DNA of 64,000 bases from Myxococcales bacterium (GTDB lineage: Bacteria > Myxococcota_A > Polyangia > Nannocystales > Nannocystaceae). Below the pieces are notes generated by a model. It made no database searches, was not told the DNA's origin, and saw only the letters and a list, made by a program, of their open reading frames with translations. The stretch spans positions 1-64,000 of the forward strand of contig JACKDU010000013.1 in NCBI GenBank assembly GCA_020633335.1. Direction: 5' to 3'. The position numbers and the translations under genes are program-made. Positions 60,485-64,000 of this stretch are shown in pieces; within the stretch, counting starts at the first letter, position 1; the number at the start of each line of letters is the position of its first letter.

Positions 60485-60988
60485 ATGTCAGGCTCCCTCG
60501 GCGACGGCCTCGCCCTCACCCCGCAGCTCCAGCTGGCGATCCGGATGCTCTCGAGCGCCCACGTCGAGATGCTCCGCTGGCTCGAGGAGGTGAGCGCGTC
60601 GCAGCCGGCGCTCCGCTGGCGCCCCCCGGCGGCGCCGAGCGAGGTCGACGCGGTGATCGAGCGCGGCGACGACGGCCTCCGCTGCGAGCTCAGCGACGAG
60701 GGCGAGCTCGAGGTCGACGAGGAGGCGCCGGAGGAGGCGCAGCGCGAGGCCGCCTGGCTGGTGCGGGCCGCCGAGCGCCGGCGCGAGTCGATCGCCCGCC
60801 TCCTCGCCCTCGTCATCGAGGCCCAGGGGCCCTTCCTCCGGGGCGAGCGGCCGCGGCCGCAGCGGCTCGCGGTGGCGACCCTCGCCGACGAGCTCGGCTT
60901 CCACGCGTCGACCGTGCGTCGCCTCGTCGAGGGCAAGCGCCTGCGGGTGAACGGGCGGGAGATCGACCTCGCGGAGCTGGTGGGGTGA
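60485..60988 (+). CDS. Sigma-54 (RpoN)-like mini-protein lacking the RpoN box
   Basis: The 167-residue protein has two parts of RpoN. Residues 8-43 (LALTPQLQLAIRMLSSAHVE followed by MLRWLEEVSASQPAL) match region I, which contacts activators and holds the polymerase closed. Residues 86-150 (REAAWLVRAAERRRESIARL, PQRLAVATLADELGFHASTV RRLVEGK) match the end of the core-binding region and the HTH with its H-x-S-T-V signature. The C-terminal RpoN box (ARRTVAKYRE) that reads the -24 element is missing, and the acidic linker between the parts is short. RpoN itself has about 480 residues. ATG 60476 is an alternative start. The stop overlaps the next gene as GTGA. Confidence 0.75.
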   Translation: MSGSLGDGLALTPQLQLAIRMLSSAHVEMLRWLEEVSASQPALRWRPPAAPSEVDAVIERGDDGLRCELSDEGELEVDEEAPEEAQREAAWLVRAAERRRESIARLLALVIEAQGPFLRGERPRPQRLAVATLADELGFHASTVRRLVEGKRLRVNGREIDLAELVG

Positions 60989-61461
60989 GGGGCCCGCGCG
61001 CCGCGGCGACGCTCGCCCTCGGGCTCGTGCTCGCGCTCTCGGCCTGCGCCCACGGCGATCCCTGGGCGGCGATCGTCGCCCGCACGCCGACGGCGACGCT
61101 CCTCGAGCGGAGCGAGCCGCTCCCGGGGCGGCAGGTCGTCCTCTACAGCGTCAACGACGGCGCGTGCGCACGGGTCGTGCTCGCCCAGTGGAAGGGCCGG
61201 CGGATCGTCGAGGACGAGGTGCTGCGGGCCTGCGACGCGTCGATCCAGGCCGGGCTCTCGATCGCCGACGGACCCTCGAAGCGGCGGCCCGATCTCATGC
61301 TCTACACCGCGGTCTCGACCGAGCGCTGCGAGGCGCCGAGCGACCCGGCGCCGGGCGTCCATGACTTCGGCGAGTGCGAGCTCGGGGTCAGCCACGGGGT
61401 CCTGCGCTGGCGCCTCGACGCCGGGGGGCGCCGCTGGTCGCGGGTGAGCAAGGGGCGCTAG
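60985..61461 (+). CDS. Small lipoprotein, 158 aa
   Basis: The protein starts (GTG) MRGPRAAATLALGLVLALSAC, a lipoprotein signal with lipobox LSAC. The mature part has LLERSEPLPGRQVVLYSVND, GACARVVLAQWKGRRIVEDE, VLRACDASIQAGLSIADG and CEAPSDPAPGVHDFGECELG. Five cysteines suggest disulfides. No known domain. The start overlaps the stop of the sigma-54-like gene (GTGA), so the two are translated together although one product is cytosolic and the other exported. Confidence 0.75.
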   Translation: MRGPRAAATLALGLVLALSACAHGDPWAAIVARTPTATLLERSEPLPGRQVVLYSVNDGACARVVLAQWKGRRIVEDEVLRACDASIQAGLSIADGPSKRRPDLMLYTAVSTERCEAPSDPAPGVHDFGECELGVSHGVLRWRLDAGGRRWSRVSKGR

Positions 61462-61904
61462 CGCCCCGACTGCGACGTATCGGTCATCCTCGCGCCGGGA
61501 CTGGCTAGGCGCTAGAAGGGGCATCTGTAACCGACGAGCAACCAGCGCCGGCAGATCCGGCACGGTCTCCTGTGGTGCATTCCGGCCTGCGATCGAGGCC
61601 AAGTGCGCGGCGTTCACGCGTGGCTCGGTTCTGGCGAGCTGAGGTGGCTCGGTTTTTGCGAGCGTCGAAGCTCGCCGGATGCGGTGACGCCCAAGGATCG
61701 CTCGAGGCGTGGTCGAACTTCGAGCATGAGCGGGCTCTCGCGCAGTCTGAGCGGGCGATTCGACTGGATCCCGGTTGGACGCCGATGGCGATGCTCCTGG
61801 AGAGCGCCCGAGCCGCGGCTGATAGCTGAGGCCTGGCGCGCCCAATGCTCTAGTACATTGTCGGCTAGACCGAGGCTCTAGACTCCGACATAATCCGATG
61901 CGAG
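61462..61904. other. 443-bp interval with a possible gene relic
   Basis: No convincing gene. A plus-strand frame at 61572-61829 (85 codons) ends EHERALAQSERAIRLDPGW, which looks like the helix pair of a TPR, preceded by CGDAQGSLEAWSNF. It has no signal or clear start and could be the tail of a decayed TPR-kinase gene. The last 80 bases are AT-richer and should hold the promoter of the gene at 61905. Confidence 0.35.
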
Positions 61905-62717
61905 ATGAAGAACCTGACCGTTCGACTTGGCAGGAATGATTGGGACCGGGATCAGGGCGGGTGGCGCTGTAGCGCACTTCACTTCGAAGGAGCAGTCGTC
62001 GAAGAGCTTCGCTTCGACGGCACTGTCCAGGATCCAAAGTTGTATACGGTCGATGAGAAGCATTCGCTGATCCGTTGGAGTTCTGCAGACCCGCCCCGCG
62101 AGGTTCTTGCGTCTATTGCCTTGACGAAGGATCTTGTTTCGAGTCGGTGGAAACAGTTGGCAATTTACGTTCCTGTTCTCGTTGCAATGATTGGTGCTGC
62201 GAGCACGATTGTTGCCGCGCGTATTGAAACCGGCGATGCGAGTGCTGAGCCGGAGACGAAGCAAGATGTCCCTGATGCCGACGATTCTGCTGCTCCTATG
62301 TGTTCCGGGGAGTCCTTCGGGCTGCAGGTGGCGACCCGCGGCGTGCTGCGGCAAGTCGCTCCTGCCATCCTCGAATTCAACCCAGATGGGATCGAGACCG
62401 AGGAGGAGGCGATGGCTGCGTTTCTATGGCAAGTGAAGTCCCAAGGAGGGTTCGCTGAGTTCCTCTCGGGTGGTAGCGCGATGTCAGTTCAGCTTACATG
62501 TAGTGATGATAGTGTGAAGTTTGATTGGCGGGAGAGGCACCAGAATATCCTTTCTCGTATCGGAGATGCGGCTGTAGGTCGCGCCCCGACTGATGAAGAG
62601 CTTCGCCAGTGGAACGCAGAGATGAACCTCCTCGGAGTTGCCTGGCTTTCGGATAAGGACTACGTTGTTCGCGGGGGTGGCGGAGGGTTGTCGCTGATCG
62701 GTCCAAGCGGCACGTGA
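61905..62717 (+). CDS. Single-pass membrane protein of foreign composition, 270 aa
   Basis: The N-terminal 80 residues form a small, strand-rich cytoplasmic domain (MKNLTVRLGRNDWDRDQGGW, LHFEGAVVEELRFDGTVQDP, KLYTVDEKHSLIRWSSADPP). One membrane helix follows (LAIYVPVLVAMIGAASTIV, about 85-103), then an acidic linker and a Cys-containing outer domain of about 130 residues (GVLRQVAPAILEFNPDGIET, AMAAFLWQVKSQGGFAEFLS). I do not recognise the family; strand-rich caps of this kind resemble forkhead-associated-like or effector-associated domains. Third codon positions are far less GC-rich than elsewhere. It lies next to a decayed IS91-like fragment, so recent transfer is likely. Confidence 0.7.
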   Translation: MKNLTVRLGRNDWDRDQGGWRCSALHFEGAVVEELRFDGTVQDPKLYTVDEKHSLIRWSSADPPREVLASIALTKDLVSSRWKQLAIYVPVLVAMIGAASTIVAARIETGDASAEPETKQDVPDADDSAAPMCSGESFGLQVATRGVLRQVAPAILEFNPDGIETEEEAMAAFLWQVKSQGGFAEFLSGGSAMSVQLTCSDDSVKFDWRERHQNILSRIGDAAVGRAPTDEELRQWNAEMNLLGVAWLSDKDYVVRGGGGGLSLIGPSGT

Positions 62718-62904
62718 ACGACAGGGCATCGACTGAACCGGCGTCGTCAGCCGCTGCGCTTCGGCGCTCGGCTGATGACCCGCGCCGGGTCTGTTGACGA
62801 ATCTGTGGTTGCAGAGTTTGCCCGCCTGGACAGGTGTGCCCGTCGTAGGCGCCTCGCGGCTCAGGCGAAGGAGTGGCGCAGAGAGGGCGTGGCAAAGGGC
62901 GGTG

Positions 62905-62991
62905 CGCCGGGTTGAGGTCGCCTCCCGGAGTTCGTCGGGGAGACCTGGCGCGAAGCAGGGAGAGCTGGACCGGCACGGGTGGCTGCGGCGT
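62905..62991 (-). pseudogene. IS91-like transposase fragment, copy 3
   Basis: About 85 bp on the minus strand align with the C-terminal part of the transposase in copies 1 and 2: PVPVQLSLL corresponds to APAQLSLLF, and the DNA GAGACCTGGCGCGAAG is shared. A base is missing inside the copy (CGAAGCAGGG versus CGAAGAGCAGGG), so the frame is broken. Nothing else of the element is recognised in the 306-bp interval 62718-63023. It lies between the membrane-protein gene and the oxidase gene. Confidence 0.65.
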
Positions 62992-63023
62992 GGTCCGCCG
63001 CCGCCGCGTCTCCTCCGCGGCGG

Positions 63024-64000
63024 CTACGCGAGGCCGATCTTCTTGTGGAGCGGCGCCGCGAAGACGCGGCCCGGATCGAGCTCGTCGAAGATCGCCTTCG
63101 CCTCGGCGAGCGCTCCGCCGTAGCCCCGCACCAGCGCGCCGCGGAGCGTCACGGCGTCGCGCGACCAGGCGCCGTCCGTCGCGAAGCCCCAGCACTTCGA
63201 CCACTCCGGCCGCAGCGACCAGCCGTGCGCTTGCGCGACCTCCTCGAGCGTCCGCTCGAGGCGCGCGAAGAAGGTCCGCCCGCGCCTCATGCTCTTCTGG
63301 TCGGTCGCCGCGAGCACCGTCACCCAGACGACGCGGCGCTCTCCGTCGCCGCCTCCCGGGGGGGCCGTCGTGCACGCGAGGAGGGGCGCACGCCGGAGGC
63401 CGCGCGGGCGATCCACCGGCGTGAAGCGGATCTCGGTGGCGACGCAGTGCCTCTCGAAGGCGCCGTCGTTCGGCCTGAGGTGCTCGTCGACGCTGCGATG
63501 GAACGCCCACACGACCTCTTGGACCTCGCCCGCCGGCGCGACGATCGCGTAGCTAAAAGGTTCGACGCGCATGGTGTCGCTGGTCACATAGTTGCGCGCG
63601 CGGCCCGAGGTCAGCCATGGGAGCTCCCAGCTCGCGTGTCGCTTGCGAGCGCGCTTCTCGGCCTGTCGCGCGATCAAGTGGCGGCTCCCTGCGAGCGTGA
63701 GCCCTGCTTCGACATCGCCGAGGTGGGTGAACCGCTCGTGGGCGGTGGGGCTCGTCGAGAACGCCGGGAGCGCCACCTCCGCGCCGCCGCTCTCCCAGGC
63801 GAGCGCGTACCCGTCGGCCTGCTTCGCCGCCGGGAGCTGCTCCGTCGGCCGGAAGAGGATCGCCTCGACGCCGCCGGGGTAGCGCTCGGCGAGCGCCGCG
63901 AACGACCCCCTCGCCGCCGGGTCCCGCCCGCGCAGCTCGGCCCGCGCGGCGCGGATCAGATGGACCCGCTGGGGGCGGTCCGGGACGATGTCGAGGGTCA
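63024..64000 (-). CDS. VAO/cholesterol-oxidase-type FAD oxidase, 3' part (runs off the window)
   Basis: The frame is open from 64000 and stops at 63024, giving at least the last 325 residues. The visible part is a cap or substrate-binding domain: AERYPGGVEAILFRPTEQLP, ADGYALAWESGGAEVALPAF, ELPWLTSGRARNYVTSDTMR, then RPEWSKCWGFATDGAWSRDA, and the end AKAIFDELDPGRVFAAPLHK. The closing LDPGRVF followed by a hydrophobic end is typical of the C-terminus of VAO-family flavoproteins; the middle resembles the cholesterol-oxidase substrate-binding domain. The FAD-binding PCMH domain would lie beyond the window. A GTG at 63776 is inside the domain and is not the start. No frame damage is visible. Confidence 0.7.
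   Translation of the reverse strand, partial: TLDIVPDRPQRVHLIRAARAELRGRDPAARGSFAALAERYPGGVEAILFRPTEQLPAAKQADGYALAWESGGAEVALPAFSTSPTAHERFTHLGDVEAGLTLAGSRHLIARQAEKRARKRHASWELPWLTSGRARNYVTSDTMRVEPFSYAIVAPAGEVQEVVWAFHRSVDEHLRPNDGAFERHCVATEIRFTPVDRPRGLRRAPLLACTTAPPGGGDGERRVVWVTVLAATDQKSMRRGRTFFARLERTLEEVAQAHGWSLRPEWSKCWGFATDGAWSRDAVTLRGALVRGYGGALAEAKAIFDELDPGRVFAAPLHKKIGLA

Noticed and set aside
61572..61829. An 85-codon frame with one TPR-like helix pair
   Set aside because: No good start signal and only about 30 protein-like residues; more likely a decayed gene end than a gene.

Overview
The window is very GC-rich, densely coded DNA that looks like the chromosome of a Nannocystis-type myxobacterium. 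This is inferred from gene content, not from a marker gene. Three Hanks-type Ser/Thr kinases occur (two of them with a periplasmic PDZ-like domain or a TPR tail), one beside an ECF sigma factor. Many lipoproteins have Thr/Ser/Gly-rich linkers, and there are a sterol-desaturase homologue, a cholesterol-oxidase-like protein and an MpaB-type oxygenase. No tRNA, rRNA or CRISPR array was seen.

Region 1-3,850 is an accessory patch. An AraC-family fragment, two decayed copies of an IS91-like transposase, a two-gene membrane cassette of lower GC (1,680-2,536) and a 169-bp palindrome lie together. An orphan DUF4157 (eCIS-associated) protein with a papain-like C-terminus follows. Region 5,700-14,800 carries exported or metabolic genes: an alpha/beta-hydrolase lipoprotein, an SDR, a LysR stub with only a DNA-binding domain, a WGR-like/beta-propeller protein, an EgtD-like methyltransferase fused to a second methyltransferase, and methionine aminopeptidase.

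Region 14,000-23,400 holds an ECF sigma factor with a small partner, divergent from a PDZ-kinase; a second kinase; an RtcB-family RNA ligase coupled to a conserved partner; an exported isoaspartyl methyltransferase; and a sterol desaturase. Region 23,400-30,550 has a 1,375-residue galactose-oxidase-like RTX lipoprotein with less biased codons, placed between an antisense fossil of a leucine-rich lipoprotein gene and an intact relative of it, followed by a small zinc-ribbon gene and a 166-bp palindrome.

Region 30,560-43,400 includes an FAD oxidoreductase, a beta-propeller lipoprotein, a TerB-like protein, a membrane metallophosphoesterase, a Sel1-type lipoprotein gene split by a complete IS3-family element (36,235-37,495), and a TPR-kinase. 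Region 43,400-53,100 holds an MpaB oxygenase, a VOC protein, a TPR/peptidase-MA lipoprotein, a second propeller lipoprotein, an EI24-type membrane protein, an NAD(P)-binding protein, an aldo/keto reductase and a baeRF-type protein with a clear intrinsic terminator.

Region 53,500-61,500 is core genome: gyrA, hemL and an ATP synthase membrane-sector cluster (AtpZ-like, atpI-like, atpB, atpE), then a membrane protein and a 167-residue sigma-54-like protein that lacks the RpoN box. The right end (61,900-64,000) has a membrane protein of foreign-looking composition, a third IS91-like fragment and the 3' part of a VAO/cholesterol-oxidase-like gene that runs off the window.
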